From Afipia massiliensis (GTDB taxonomy: Bacteria > Pseudomonadota > Alphaproteobacteria > Rhizobiales > Xanthobacteraceae), in the NCBI RefSeq assembly GCF_001006325.2, contig NZ_LBIA02000001.1, forward strand, positions 3,349,501 to 3,413,500: 64,000 nt of DNA, in the 5' to 3' direction. This document shows positions 18,037 through 26,933 of the stretch, piece after piece. The translations under genes were made by a program, and so were the position numbers. A model generated the notes under the pieces. It was not told where the DNA came from and ran no database searches. It saw only the letters and a program-made list of their open reading frames with translations. Each line of letters opens with the position of its first letter. The first letter of the stretch is position 1.

Positions 18037-18840
18037 ATCGTCACAAGAGCCGCCAGGCTGATCTGTTCGCAAGAACGAGTTTGAACCGGCGGCTCCAGTC
18101 GACGAAAGAGGGTGTCGGCGAGACATCAGGCGAGACGGTCTGACCATCATTCCCGCAAGGGGCCGGTCAGGCAGAAGAGTTCAAGAGCTCTTCGTTCGTT
18201 GTGGGGGATGACCCTGCAGTTTCCCGGACGCTTTGCTTCGGCAGATGCTCCGGTGGAATCTCAGTCCTGACGTGTTCACCGACGCCCTCGTTTTTTTGAG
18301 CCGCACTGTCCACGCCTTTCTCAAGTGCATCCGGCGGCGATCTCTCCAAGACCAGAAAATAATCTCCGACTCTCCGACGTGACGTTGTCCGCGCGGCAAT
18401 GTCCGCATCCGGCGTGTGTCTCGTCGATAAAGAGTCCCGGCTGTGAACACCGGCGACCGCCTCGGTCCGCATCCTGCACTCAGCCAGCGCGACCATGCGC
18501 GTCACGCTGACTCTTGTCCGCGCGCAATGGTTATCGCTTCGCCAAAGACGAAGGTGAATCGATTGTCACGATTGCCGAGAAATGCCTGAAAACAGAGGAT
18601 CTTTGCGATTCGACGCGCGGCGCGCGAGCGCTGCGTTCACGTTCGATTCATCGCGATGCTTAAACTGCCATTCAAATTTTACGGGTCATATGATCCCAAC
18701 AAGCCGGCAAACGGCGAACGCGTATTCCGCAGAATTGGCAAACCGGTTTTGCGGAATACGCGCCAACAAAAGCAACAGTCGCATCAAGCAGAATATCGAC
18801 AGGAGCCGCGCTCGCCGCGGCGGGAAATCGGAGAGCCAGG
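18037..18840. other. 804-base gap without a supported gene
   Basis: Neither strand gives a convincing product. Around 18494-18660 the plus strand reads, across one frame change near 18525, like a piece of a substrate-binding protein (GYRFAKDEGES..IAEKCLKTEDL), so a decayed gene is possible. A perfect 13-bp inverted repeat lies at 18719-18762. The last 80 bases lead into the Sel1-like gene. Confidence 0.5.
18719..18762. repeat. Perfect 13-bp inverted repeat
   Basis: CGCGTATTCCGCA and its exact complement TGCGGAATACGCG are separated by 18 bases that contain the palindrome AAACCGGTTT. It lies 79 bases before the Sel1-like gene and could be an operator or a leader hairpin. Confidence 0.75.
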
Positions 18841-19107
18841 ATGTTTCAGGGAACGATCGATACCGGCACTGCGCTGCCGGTCGAGGAGGCGGCGAACGGG
18901 GATATCCTGTTCGACCTCGGCATGATCTATTCGAGCGGGCGAAACGGCCTGATCGATCTCGTTGCCGCCCACAAGTGGTTCAACCTGGCCGCGCTCAAGG
19001 GCAGGGTGGATGCCATCTCACTGCGCCGGGAAGTCGCCGGGCTGATGTCCGATGTCGAAATCGCGACCGCTCAGCGTGAAGCGCGGGCGTGGATGGCGAT
19101 GCACTGA
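18841..19107 (+). CDS. Sel1-repeat-like small protein
   Basis: An 88-residue protein with one helix-turn-helix unit of the Sel1/TPR type: DILFDLGMIYSSGRNG followed by DLVAAHKWFNLAALKG, then an Arg-rich helix with SDVEIATAQREARAWM. Sel1-like repeats are protein-interaction modules; a single unit this short probably works as an adaptor. There is no signal peptide. A GGAG tract stands about ten bases before the ATG. It is isolated, with noncoding sequence upstream and the broken GIY-YIG gene on the other strand downstream. Confidence 0.75.
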   Translation: MFQGTIDTGTALPVEEAANGDILFDLGMIYSSGRNGLIDLVAAHKWFNLAALKGRVDAISLRREVAGLMSDVEIATAQREARAWMAMH

Positions 19108-19179
19108 GGCGGACCGGTTATGACCTGCTGAGCGCACTGACTTCGCGAAAGTAAGCGCCACGTCTGCGTGATGTGATCC

Positions 19180-19421
19180 CTACCATAGACGCTTGTTAGC
19201 AAAGGCGTGCCCCGAGCCGGATCTGAGATAACGCTCAAATGAAGTTGCCTTGGCCTCGTCTGAGAAAGCCACGTAGGTCACGATCCGCCAAGGCATGAAC
19301 TTCGACGTATGCGTGGATTTTCCAGCATTGTGTTCGGCGATGCGCCGTTTCAATCTGAGGTTACGCCGACATAGCGCTGATCCTCGGCGATATCGCTCTC
19401 CAGCAAATAGACATACCACAC
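19180..19421 (-). pseudogene. GIY-YIG nuclease superfamily gene with a frameshift
   Basis: Reading from a GTG at 19421 (GGAGGG eight bases upstream) gives VWYVYLLESD..QRYVGVTSD and then a stop; the rest, LKRRIAEHNAGKSTHTSKF and on to ANKRLW, continues in the next frame. Joined, this is a typical short GIY-YIG protein of about 80 residues (YhbQ/UPF0213-like), with GIY represented by VYL and YIG by YVG. One missing T near 19352-19356 would restore it. It is either a recent pseudogene or a sequencing error. The gene lies just 3' of tRNA-Ser on the same strand. Confidence 0.82.
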
Positions 19422-19512
19422 GGAATCGGCCCTCCTTCGCCGAGGCTTCGGAGGGCATCCTGCTTCGTCCCGCCGGATGCCAATCCTGCGAAGCGCGTAG
19501 CGCGAAGCAGGA

Positions 19513-19604
19513 TGGCGGAGACGGAGGGATTCGAACCCTCGATACCCTTTTCAAGGTATGCTCATTTAGCAAACGAGTGCCTTCAGCCGCTCGGCCACGT
19601 CTCC
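19513..19604 (-). tRNA. tRNA-Ser (anticodon GCU)
   Basis: On the minus strand the 92 bases fold as a type II tRNA: acceptor stem GGAGACG with CGTCTCC, D-arm with TGGCCGAGCGGCTGAAGG, anticodon loop TTGCTAA giving GCU, a long variable arm (CATACC..GGGTAT), the T-loop GGTTCGAATC and an encoded 3' CCA. It decodes AGC and AGU serine codons. The downstream neighbour is the broken GIY-YIG gene; no integrase is next to it. Confidence 0.97.
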
Positions 19605-20302
19605 ACAGGCTCGATATGCCTCACACGATGACGCGCCGCAAGTCGCTGATGACTTTTATAAAGCCTGTGTTTGCCTCTCTCCTTCGGATCGTTCTCCTGC
19701 CTTTATAATGTCGCGACCATCGCACTCGGCAGGCGTGTCCCGTCGCGGTTGCGCCGTAATTGGTGAGAAGAGCGGCCACTGTGACGTTCCAAAGCGGGAA
19801 CAAAAGCTTGTTCGGGCGACGGTTTCACCAGGATTGAGCACCGAGACACAGGGCATCGAAGGCCGTTTTTCAGGTGCTTCGATTCGCGCAATTCACAGCC
19901 GCATCGCACCTGATGCCGTGTGCGCTGCCATAATGACCATCTCATGGAACATTCTGGGGTGGTTGCAAAAACTAAATAGTTTCAACAGCTTGTGTGGGAT
20001 GCCAGCAACAGGCTGCGTGCCATTTGTGCAACACCTCCTTAAAAACGGCCGGAACCGCACCGTTTCAAGGCGGTCTTTTGTTGTGTGTTCACGACTGTTG
20101 GGCAATGGTCATCGAAGCGACGGAGGGGGGCATCCCGAGGTCGTCCCGTTTGGGAGTTTCGCTTAAGTCGCTCGCGTTCAGCGGGAGTGTCCGAAAGCGC
20201 GAGGCGACCGGGCGGTTAGCGGGGATTAAGGGAACCAACCACGTGGTGTGACTTACACCACCGGCCCGGGACCTTCCCTAGAGAGCAAAACTTGGAGGTT
20301 TT
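19605..20302. other. 698-base region upstream of the porin gene
   Basis: No gene is supported. The plus strand stays open from 19708 to 20166, but the translation has no recognisable fold, no ribosome-binding site and mixed composition. A GAACAA-AAGC-TTGTTC hairpin lies at 19798-19813. The 3' half is presumably the promoter and long leader of the porin gene, ending in a hairpin and a GGAGG ribosome-binding site. Confidence 0.6.
20243..20261 (+). promoter_or_regulatory. Hairpin in the porin 5' leader
   Basis: GTGGTGT and ACACCAC pair perfectly around GACTT, 41 bases before the porin start codon. It could stabilise the leader or be the target of a small RNA or protein; this is inferred from position only. 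Confidence 0.5.
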
Positions 20303-21781
20303 ATGAGCACCATTAAGAGCCTTATCCTCGGATCGGCTGCGGTTATCGCAGCGTCCGCTGGAGCACAGGCAGCCGATCTTCCCGTCAAGGCGAAAGCCGT
20401 TCAGTACGTGAAGATCTGCTCCCTTTACGGAGCCGGTTTCTACTACATCCCCGGCACCGACACCTGCATCAAGCTGGGCGGCTACGTCCAGGCTGACTGG
20501 AACATCAACGCCGGCAACTACAACAAGCCAGCATGGGATGAAGCCGGAACCGGTGCGAACGGCACGGAAAGCCGTGACTCGAACTACTTCACCACCCGCG
20601 CTCGCGTTCAGCTGAACATCGACACCCGCACTGCCACCGAATACGGCGTTGTCCGCACCTTCTGGTCGAGCAACTTCGAACATTCGACCGGCTTCGGCCC
20701 GTCGTCGGGCAACCTGACGATGGACTATGGCTTCATCCAGTTCGCCGGCTTCACCCTCGGTAAGGCGGTCTCTGGCTTCCAGACCCCATGGGGTGCTTAC
20801 GGCGCCAACCAGAACACCTCGTTCACGCTCGGCGGCTACGACAACGCGACTGGCATCAACCAGATCGCCTACACGTGGCAGTTCGGCAACGGCGTGTCGG
20901 CTCAGGTCGGCATCGAAGACAACCGCACCATCAACCGTTCTGTGTTGATCAATGCGAGCCCGGCCGGTACCAACGCCAACCTCTTCACCGGCGTTTATGC
21001 CAACAGCTATGGCGGAAACCGTTCGCCTGACTTCGTCGGCAACATCCGTGTCGATCAGGCTGCATTCACCGCTCAGCTGTCGGGTGGCGTGCACAACATT
21101 CATGGTACCTACTACGGCGCGAACGAAACCACTGGCGCTCCGCAGGATGAATGGGGCTTCGCGATCGCTGGCGGCCTTCAGTTGAAGAACCTGCCGACCG
21201 GCCCTGGCGACAAGCTGTCGTTGGATGCCACCTACGTTGACGGCGCGCTGAAGTATCTCATCAGCGGCGTGACCGGCAACAGCTTCGACCACTTCTCCGG
21301 TGGCAGCGGTGGCTTCTACAACAACTTCGCTGCCCTGGCGCTTTCGGATGGTGTGTTCACGACGAACAGCAGCATTCAGAAGACCACTGGTTGGGGCATC
21401 CGCGGCGCTTACGTTCACAACTGGACCCCGAATTGGGAAACCGGCGTGTTCGGTAGCTACACTGCGGTCAACTACGGTGGAACCGCTACCACTGCGCTCT
21501 GCAACCAGAAGCTCGCGAATGCGGGTGCTGTTTTCGGCGGTGGTTTCGCAGCCGGCTGCAACCCAGACTTCAACATCTGGCAGGTTGGTACGCGTACCGC
21601 CTGGACCCCGGTTCGCAACCTGACCTTCTCGGGCGAAGTGCTGTACACCCAGCTCGACCAGAAGGACGTGGGCTTCGTAACGGTTGCTGCCAACCCAGTT
21701 GGTTTCAAGCCTCCTGGCACCTACGACTTCAAGGATCAGGGCATCTGGTCCGGCAACCTCCGCGTTCGCCGCACCTGGTAA
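20303..21781 (+). CDS. Outer membrane porin (Porin_2 family)
   Basis: A 492-residue beta-barrel porin of the type found in Rhizobiales, allowing diffusion of small solutes across the outer membrane. The signal peptide ends at AQA-A (residue 23 or so), followed by ADLPVKAKAVQYVKIC, the usual start of mature rhizobial porins, and GAGFYYIPGTDTCIKLGGYVQ. The C-terminus ends in an aromatic residue (RRTW), as needed for BAM recognition. GGAGG is seven bases before the ATG, and the codon choice (AAC, TTC, GGC favoured) fits high expression. A rho-independent terminator follows. Confidence 0.96.
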   Translation: MSTIKSLILGSAAVIAASAGAQAADLPVKAKAVQYVKICSLYGAGFYYIPGTDTCIKLGGYVQADWNINAGNYNKPAWDEAGTGANGTESRDSNYFTTRARVQLNIDTRTATEYGVVRTFWSSNFEHSTGFGPSSGNLTMDYGFIQFAGFTLGKAVSGFQTPWGAYGANQNTSFTLGGYDNATGINQIAYTWQFGNGVSAQVGIEDNRTINRSVLINASPAGTNANLFTGVYANSYGGNRSPDFVGNIRVDQAAFTAQLSGGVHNIHGTYYGANETTGAPQDEWGFAIAGGLQLKNLPTGPGDKLSLDATYVDGALKYLISGVTGNSFDHFSGGSGGFYNNFAALALSDGVFTTNSSIQKTTGWGIRGAYVHNWTPNWETGVFGSYTAVNYGGTATTALCNQKLANAGAVFGGGFAAGCNPDFNIWQVGTRTAWTPVRNLTFSGEVLYTQLDQKDVGFVTVAANPVGFKPPGTYDFKDQGIWSGNLRVRRTW

Positions 21782-21821
21782 TAGTAACCGCCTAACGGCG
21801 ATTACGACCTGAACTAAAAGA

Positions 21822-21850
21822 CCTCCGGCAGGAAACTGCCGGGGGTTTTT
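21822..21850 (+). terminator. Rho-independent terminator of the porin gene
   Basis: CCGGCAG and CTGCCGG form a seven-base stem with a GAAA-type loop, extended by G-C and G-U pairs, and are followed by TTTTT. It stands about 40 bases after the porin stop. Confidence 0.9.
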
Positions 21851-21890
21851 CTTTGTCTTGCGTCATTGCGGGCGCCCGCCAAGCATACCG

Positions 21891-21995
21891 CGTCGTCCCC
21901 GCGAAAGCGGGATCCATAACCACCGAAGGTTATTGGGCAACGTGCTGAGGTTGTTTGCGCAGGGAGTATGGGTCCCCGCTTTCGCGGGGACGACA
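21891..21995. repeat. Palindromic intergenic repeat, family D
   Basis: The outer arms are CGTCGTCCCCGCGAAAGCGGG and its complement CCCGCTTTCGCGGGGACGAC; about 60 bases lie between. It sits between the porin terminator and the convergent alpha/beta hydrolase gene. Only this copy is in the window. Confidence 0.85.
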
Positions 21996-22020
21996 AAAGG
22001 ATCTGGGCCGATGGCAGGTT

Positions 22021-22914
22021 TTAGGACGCTGTCGCCCCATCACACCGCGCGCAGAACGCGACGATGCGGTCCATCGTGGGTTTGTCCGCCAGCAGCGGCG
22101 CGTGACCCTGATCTGCGACTGTCACGAGCTCGATGTCCGGTCGTCGCGCGATCATGTCCTGAACGCCCTGAAGCGAGAGCAGGTCGGACAGGCCGCCATG
22201 GATCAGCATCAGCGGAACGCCCGCGAGTTTGTCGAACAGTTCCCAGACCTGCGGCAGCGGATTGGCCGGATCGAGCCCGTCAAGCGTATGCGCGAGTTTC
22301 AGGTCGTAGGTCCGCTCCAGTCCGCCGCCGGCCTTTTCCCGGAACGCGCGGCGCGCCCACGCCATCCATTCGGCGTCGCTCAGCGACGGAAACACGCTAC
22401 CGAACAGTTCCTTCAGGCCGCGCGCCGCCTCATCCCAGGTTTGCCTCGGAGGCGGATTGGCGATGTAGCCCTTGATCTTCATCAGGCCGCCGATCTCCAG
22501 CGCCGGCCCGATGTCGTTCAGGATAACGCCGGCCAGCAGTTGCGGCTGCGCCGCCGCCAGCGCCATCGAGATCAGGCCGCCGCGTGAGGTGCCGAGCAGA
22601 ATCGCGCGGGTGATCCCAAGCGACGCCGCGATCGTCAGCACGTCGCCAAGTTCGACGGGGACCGCGTATTTGGCGGGGTCCGGATCGTAGTCCGACAGGC
22701 CACGGCCGCGATAATCCACCGCCACCACCTTGCGGGGCGCAGCCGGACTGGTGGCAATGGCGCGTGCGATGTCGTCGAAATCGTCAGTGGTTCGCGTCAG
22801 GCCGGGCAGGCAAAGCACCGGCAATGCGGTGCTGGTGTCCGGATCGATAACCTTGGCATGGAGCTTCAGCCCGTCGGCAGACTGGCAGTACACGTCGCGG
22901 AATGATTGGGGCAT
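22021..22914 (-). CDS. Alpha/beta-fold hydrolase
   Basis: A 297-residue cytoplasmic hydrolase. Seen: the oxyanion-side LPGLTRTTDDFDD, VAVDYRGRGLSDYD, the nucleophile elbow GTSRGG (Ser near residue 113), LIHGGLSDLLS with the acid residue, and the final His in DQGHAPLLADKP. This is the full catalytic triad of an esterase or C-C hydrolase; the substrate is not evident. The ATG at 22914 gives the natural N-terminus MPQSFRDVYCQSADG; earlier in-frame sequence lies in a palindromic repeat. It is transcribed alone. Confidence 0.9.
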   Translation of the reverse strand: MPQSFRDVYCQSADGLKLHAKVIDPDTSTALPVLCLPGLTRTTDDFDDIARAIATSPAAPRKVVAVDYRGRGLSDYDPDPAKYAVPVELGDVLTIAASLGITRAILLGTSRGGLISMALAAAQPQLLAGVILNDIGPALEIGGLMKIKGYIANPPPRQTWDEAARGLKELFGSVFPSLSDAEWMAWARRAFREKAGGGLERTYDLKLAHTLDGLDPANPLPQVWELFDKLAGVPLMLIHGGLSDLLSLQGVQDMIARRPDIELVTVADQGHAPLLADKPTMDRIVAFCARCDGATAS

Positions 22915-22964
22915 GTTGTCTCCGGCGCTAGCCAACGAGGCTTGTTGCCAAGAATTCGAGATTT

Positions 22965-23054
22965 CGTCATGGCCGGGCTTGTCCCGGCCATCCACGTCTT
23001 AACTCATCTCTAGCAAGGAAGACGTGGATGCCCGGCACGAGGCCGGGCATGACG
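22965..23054. repeat. Palindromic intergenic repeat, family B copy 2
   Basis: CGTCATGGCCGGGCTTGTCCCGGCCATCCACGTCTT faces AAGACGTGGATGCCCGGC..GCCGGGCATGACG across about 20 bases. It is the reverse orientation of the copy at 5540-5622 and lies between two leftward genes. Confidence 0.88.
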
Positions 23055-23082
23055 GCTGAGCAAGTGGTGACGCCGCGCCAGC

Positions 23083-25284
23083 CTATTCCACACCCGCGCC
23101 GCGGCGCAAATCGGCCTCGATCAGCAGCTTGCTGCCGCCGCCGAACCGCGAGCGGTACACCTGCACGTTTTCCATGATGCGTTGGACGTAGTTGCGGGTT
23201 TCGGAGAACGGGATTTTCTCGACCCAATCAACCGCGTCGACCTTGGGATCGCGCGGGTCGCCGTACCGCTCGATCCATTTGCGTACGCTGCCGCGCCCGG
23301 CGTTGTAGCCTGCGAAGGTCATGATGTAGGAGCCGCGATAATCGTCGATCAACCCGCCGAGTTCGGCGGCGCCGAATGCGGCGTTGTAGGACGGGTCGGT
23401 CTTCAGCTTGTTGAGATCGAACGTCGTGCCGTATTTCTTGGCGACGTATTTGCCGGCGCCGGCCGTGACCTGCATGAGGCCGTAGGCATTGGCAGGGGAC
23501 ACGATTGTCGGATGGAACGCGCTTTCCTGTCGTGCAATGGCGAAGACGATTGCCTTCTCGACCGCGGGGCCAAAGTCCTTGTAGGGCGGAATGCCGCTCA
23601 CTGGATAAGCGTAGTGGTCGAACGGCATGCCGCGATTCAGCGCGGCCTTGCCGACCATCAGCATGCCCCGTGCATCGTCGTGACGCTGAGTCAGCTCGCA
23701 CAGCGCAAGCAGGCCGTCCATGTCGGCGCGTTCGCCCATGTCGGCGAGAATCGGGATCGCGATCTCGCGCTCATCCAGCGCGTAGAGAAGCTCGACGGCG
23801 CGGACGACCTCCAGCCGCTCGCCGCCGCGCGAGCGGCCGGGCACGCCGTTCAGCGCGATTTGCGGCAAGCCCAGTTTCGCCCGGGCGAGCTGGCCGTAAT
23901 AGCTGGTCGACTGCGCCGCAGCTGATTCATACGCGGCGCGCGCCTCTTGCGACCGCCCCGCGGCTTCCGCGGCACGGCCCTGCCAGTAACCGGCGCGGGC
24001 CAGCGCGGTCGGATTAACGCTGCCGACACCGATCCGCGCGAAATGCTGGGCCGCGAGGTTGGGATCGTTCAGGAATCGCAGCGCAATCCAGCCGGCGGTG
24101 AATTCCTGTTCGGTCTTGTAGATGTCGCGTGCCGGCAGCGACGCATCGCGCGCGACAGCATAGGCGATGCGCGGCTCATTGGTGTCGAGCAGTTTGCGCG
24201 CCAGCAGCCGCCGTTCGATCCACCATTCGTCCGCATTGACCAGCCGGGCCGGATCGCGCGGCGCGGCCTGCATGGCACGCGCGGCTTCCAGGAATTTGTC
24301 TTCGCGCCGCAGCCATTGTGCCTTGCTGAAAAGATACAGCGGATCGTTGTGGAGATCGTTCGGGACGGCATCCAGCAGGGCCTTCGCGTTCGAGGCCTTC
24401 TTGTTAAGCGCGGTGCGGGCCTTTGCGAGCGCGACATGACCGCTTCCGAGTCGCTTGGCGGAGCGTAATGCGGACTCGGCGTTATCGCCGCTGTACAGCA
24501 GCATATCCATCCGGACCTTGATGTCGCCGGATGTCAGCAGCGTGCCAAACCTGTCGAACGCTGTTTCCTCGGTGTCGGACGAGAAGGAATCGCCGCGCCA
24601 CGCAGCGCGTACGAGCCGTTCCGCGCCGGGCCGGTCGCCGCGCGCCAGCAGGGCGCGCGCCAGCATAAATCGTCCTTTGCCGGAGATCGGCTGTTCGCCG
24701 CCGAGAAACGCCAGGACAGCGGCATCGTCGCGCTTGTCATCCCACAAGGCTGCTTCGCCGCGCCGCCGCAGGAATGTCACGCTTGGCCAGGTCGGGTTCT
24801 CGGTGATGAAGGCCTTGTAGCGGTCGGACGACGCGTTGTTGTCGTCGCTGCGCAGGATCATCCACTCGGAGAGCTTGCGCGCAACGGGATCCGAGATCGA
24901 GGCCTGAAGCTGCGTGGCATCGGCCGGCTTCCGCTTGCGCACCAGCTCGATGATCTGCTCGAGCGTTTCCATGTCGGCCTTCGAGGTGGACGATGACGTG
25001 GACATCGCCAGAGGCACGGCAGGCTTTCGGGGCGGTGCAGGGCGCGCGGCCAGAGTTTTGGGCGCAGGCGCGGCTGGGTCAGCTTTCGCGGCCGATGGGG
25101 CTGGTGGTTGGGCGGGCTTCGCCGGTGTGGTTTGCGGCGTCACATTGCGAGACACCGGACGCGGCTTCGGTAAAGGAACTGCGGACGCTGCATATGAAAT
25201 CAGCGCAAAACCGCCTGCGCCGAGGAGAACAGCGGTCCAGCGCGCCAAACGGGGGAGCCCCGCGGATGAAGGTGCAAATGGCAT
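23083..25284 (-). CDS. Soluble lytic murein transglycosylase (Slt-type)
   Basis: A 733-residue periplasmic enzyme that cleaves the glycan strand of peptidoglycan to 1,6-anhydromuropeptides. It begins with an N-terminal anchor or signal (ARWTAVLLGAGGFALISYA), a Pro/Ala/Lys-rich linker (about residues 45-110), a long helical superhelix (about 120-560), and the C-terminal SLT domain with the catalytic Glu in ARQESAFHPTIVSPANAYG, LMQVT, and GYNAGRGSVRKWIE. I chose ATG 25284 because it places the hydrophobic segment near the N-terminus; longer in-frame starts up to 25494 exist. It is divergent from dapA. Confidence 0.93.
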   Translation of the reverse strand: MPFAPSSAGLPRLARWTAVLLGAGGFALISYAASAVPLPKPRPVSRNVTPQTTPAKPAQPPAPSAAKADPAAPAPKTLAARPAPPRKPAVPLAMSTSSSTSKADMETLEQIIELVRKRKPADATQLQASISDPVARKLSEWMILRSDDNNASSDRYKAFITENPTWPSVTFLRRRGEAALWDDKRDDAAVLAFLGGEQPISGKGRFMLARALLARGDRPGAERLVRAAWRGDSFSSDTEETAFDRFGTLLTSGDIKVRMDMLLYSGDNAESALRSAKRLGSGHVALAKARTALNKKASNAKALLDAVPNDLHNDPLYLFSKAQWLRREDKFLEAARAMQAAPRDPARLVNADEWWIERRLLARKLLDTNEPRIAYAVARDASLPARDIYKTEQEFTAGWIALRFLNDPNLAAQHFARIGVGSVNPTALARAGYWQGRAAEAAGRSQEARAAYESAAAQSTSYYGQLARAKLGLPQIALNGVPGRSRGGERLEVVRAVELLYALDEREIAIPILADMGERADMDGLLALCELTQRHDDARGMLMVGKAALNRGMPFDHYAYPVSGIPPYKDFGPAVEKAIVFAIARQESAFHPTIVSPANAYGLMQVTAGAGKYVAKKYGTTFDLNKLKTDPSYNAAFGAAELGGLIDDYRGSYIMTFAGYNAGRGSVRKWIERYGDPRDPKVDAVDWVEKIPFSETRNYVQRIMENVQVYRSRFGGGSKLLIEADLRRGAGVE

Positions 25285-25533
25285 CACGGGCGGCCTGTGC
25301 GGCGAATCATCAAGAGCCTTCACCCAAGGTGTAGTGCATTGAATATGTGGACAAAACATCAAATGTGTTAGAACAGGCACAATGCCGCAACACCGCGGCA
25401 AAATCGCGGCCAACGCAGGGTCATCCAGGCGGTCGGGGCGCGGTATGGGAGTGCCCGGGACTTTCATCGCGCTTCGGGACTCGGTATCAATCAATCATAA
25501 AATCGCAGCATGCGATGCGTTCGGAGACTGACA

Positions 25534-26424
25534 ATGGCAACCAAGACGAATTTCAGGGGGTCCCTTACCGCCTTGGTGACGCCGTTCAAAAACGGAGCGC
25601 TGGACGAGGCCGGTCTGCGTGACCTCGTGAATTGGCAGATCGAGCAGGGCTCGCACGGCCTCGTTCCGGTCGGCACCACCGGCGAAAGCCCGACGCTCAG
25701 CCATGAAGAGCACAACAAGGTCACCGAGTGGTGCGTCGAGGAGGCGAAGGGCCGTGTTCCGGTCATCGCCGGTGCGGGCTCAAATTCCACGCGCGAAGCT
25801 GTCGCTCTGGCGAAGCACGCCGAGAAGGCGGGCGCTGATGCCGTGCTTGTGGTGACTCCCTACTACAACAAGCCCACGCAGGAAGGGATGTATCATCACT
25901 TCAAGGCGGTGAACGATGCGATCGGGATTCCGATCATCATCTACAATATCCCGCCGCGCTCGGTGGTCGATCTCTCCGTCGAGACGATGACGCGGCTGTT
26001 CGAGTTGAAGAATATCGCCGGCGTGAAGGATGCCACTGCCAATCTCGCCCGCGTTTCGCAGCAGCGCCATGCGATGGGGCCGGACTTCATCCAACTCTCG
26101 GGCGAGGACATGACCGCGCTCGCCTATATGGCGGCGGGCGGGCACGGCTGCATTTCGGTCGTCGCCAACGTGGCGCCGAAGCCGTGCGCGGAACTGATGT
26201 CCGCCGTGATGAAGGGCGACTATGCGGCCGCGCTCAAGATTCAGGATCGGCTGACCCCGTTGCACGACGCCATCTTCAAGGAGCCGGGCCTTGCTGGCGC
26301 CAAGCATGGCCTCAAGCTGCTGGGCCGTCTGCAGGAGGAGGTGCGCCTGCCGCTGATGCCGGTGACACCGCCGACCGGCAAGGTCATTCGCGACGCGATG
26401 GTGTATGCCGGGTTGCTCAACTGA
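25534..26424 (+). CDS. dapA: 4-hydroxy-tetrahydrodipicolinate synthase DapA
   Basis: DapA condenses pyruvate with aspartate semialdehyde, the first step specific to lysine and diaminopimelate synthesis. The 296-residue TIM barrel shows [15 protein letters not shown] (pyruvate-binding Thr pair), the Tyr in [10 protein letters not shown], and the Schiff-base Lys in [14 protein letters not shown]. The start is MATKTNFRG at ATG 25534, with GGAG nearby upstream. mscL follows 25 bases later and then smpB on the same strand. Confidence 0.97.
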   Translation: MATKTNFRGSLTALVTPFKNGALDEAGLRDLVNWQIEQGSHGLVPVGTTGESPTLSHEEHNKVTEWCVEEAKGRVPVIAGAGSNSTREAVALAKHAEKAGADAVLVVTPYYNKPTQEGMYHHFKAVNDAIGIPIIIYNIPPRSVVDLSVETMTRLFELKNIAGVKDATANLARVSQQRHAMGPDFIQLSGEDMTALAYMAAGGHGCISVVANVAPKPCAELMSAVMKGDYAAALKIQDRLTPLHDAIFKEPGLAGAKHGLKLLGRLQEEVRLPLMPVTPPTGKVIRDAMVYAGLLN

Positions 26425-26449
26425 CGACGTAGCAGAAAGGGAATTGCCG

Positions 26450-26863
26450 ATGCTTGAGGAGTTCAAGAAATTTGCCTTGAAGGGCAACGTCGTCGACCTC
26501 GCGGTCGGCGTCATCATCGGCGCGGCGTTCGGGGGGATCGTCACCTCGATGGTCGGCGACCTCATCATGCCGATCATCGGCGCGATCACCGGCGGACTGG
26601 ATTTCTCGAACTACTTCACCGGCCTTTCCAAGTCGGTCACGGCCACCAACCTCGTCGATGCCAAGAAGCAGGGCGCGGTGCTGGCATGGGGCAACTTCCT
26701 CACCCTGACGCTGAATTTCCTGATCGTGGCGTTCGTGCTGTTCCTTGTGATCCGCCTGATGAACCGTTTGAAGGCGAAGCAGGAAGCGGCTCCCGAACCT
26801 GCGGCCATGAGCAAGGACCAGCAATTGCTCACTGAAATCCGCGATCTTCTGAAGTCGAAGTAA
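26450..26863 (+). CDS. mscL: Large-conductance mechanosensitive channel MscL
   Basis: MscL opens under membrane tension to release solutes during hypo-osmotic shock. The 137-residue product has the N-terminal amphipathic helix ([20 protein letters not shown]), TM1 with [24 protein letters not shown]'s glycine-lined pore face, a periplasmic loop, TM2 ([19 protein letters not shown]) and the C-terminal bundle helix ([12 protein letters not shown]). The start at ATG 26450 matches the family. A hairpin terminator follows 25 bases after the stop. Confidence 0.97.
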   Translation: MLEEFKKFALKGNVVDLAVGVIIGAAFGGIVTSMVGDLIMPIIGAITGGLDFSNYFTGLSKSVTATNLVDAKKQGAVLAWGNFLTLTLNFLIVAFVLFLVIRLMNRLKAKQEAAPEPAAMSKDQQLLTEIRDLLKSK

Positions 26864-26888
26864 ATCACTATATACCAGCTAGGCATTC

Positions 26889-26916
26889 TGACGGCGCAAG
26901 TCTTCCCGCGCCGTCA
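26889..26916 (+). terminator. Hairpin after mscL
   Basis: TGACGGCGC and GCGCCGTCA form a perfect nine-base stem around a ten-base loop. No long T run follows, so it may be a weak terminator. Confidence 0.6.
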
Positions 26917-26933
26917 GGTCGTACTGAAGGATT

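Noticed and set aside
17839-18084. A Glu-rich 81-codon frame over the lysine-rich gene
   Set aside because: It is the +1 reading of AAG repeats; the lysine-rich frame has the ribosome-binding site at the right distance.
18167-18505. A 112-codon minus-strand frame in the gap after the lysine-rich gene
   Set aside because: No ribosome-binding site or family resemblance, and composition unlike neighbouring genes; not enough to call a gene.
19798-19813. GAACAAAAGCTTGTTC as a LexA operator
   Set aside because: Alphaproteobacterial LexA uses a direct GTTC-N7-GTTC repeat; this is an inverted one with an eight-base spacing and no SOS gene nearby.
19708-20166. A 152-codon open frame upstream of the porin gene
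   Set aside because: No ribosome-binding site, no recognisable fold, mixed composition; more likely the leader region.
19513-20302. An integrated element at tRNA-Ser
   Set aside because: There is no integrase, no repeated tRNA 3' end in the window, and base composition changes little.
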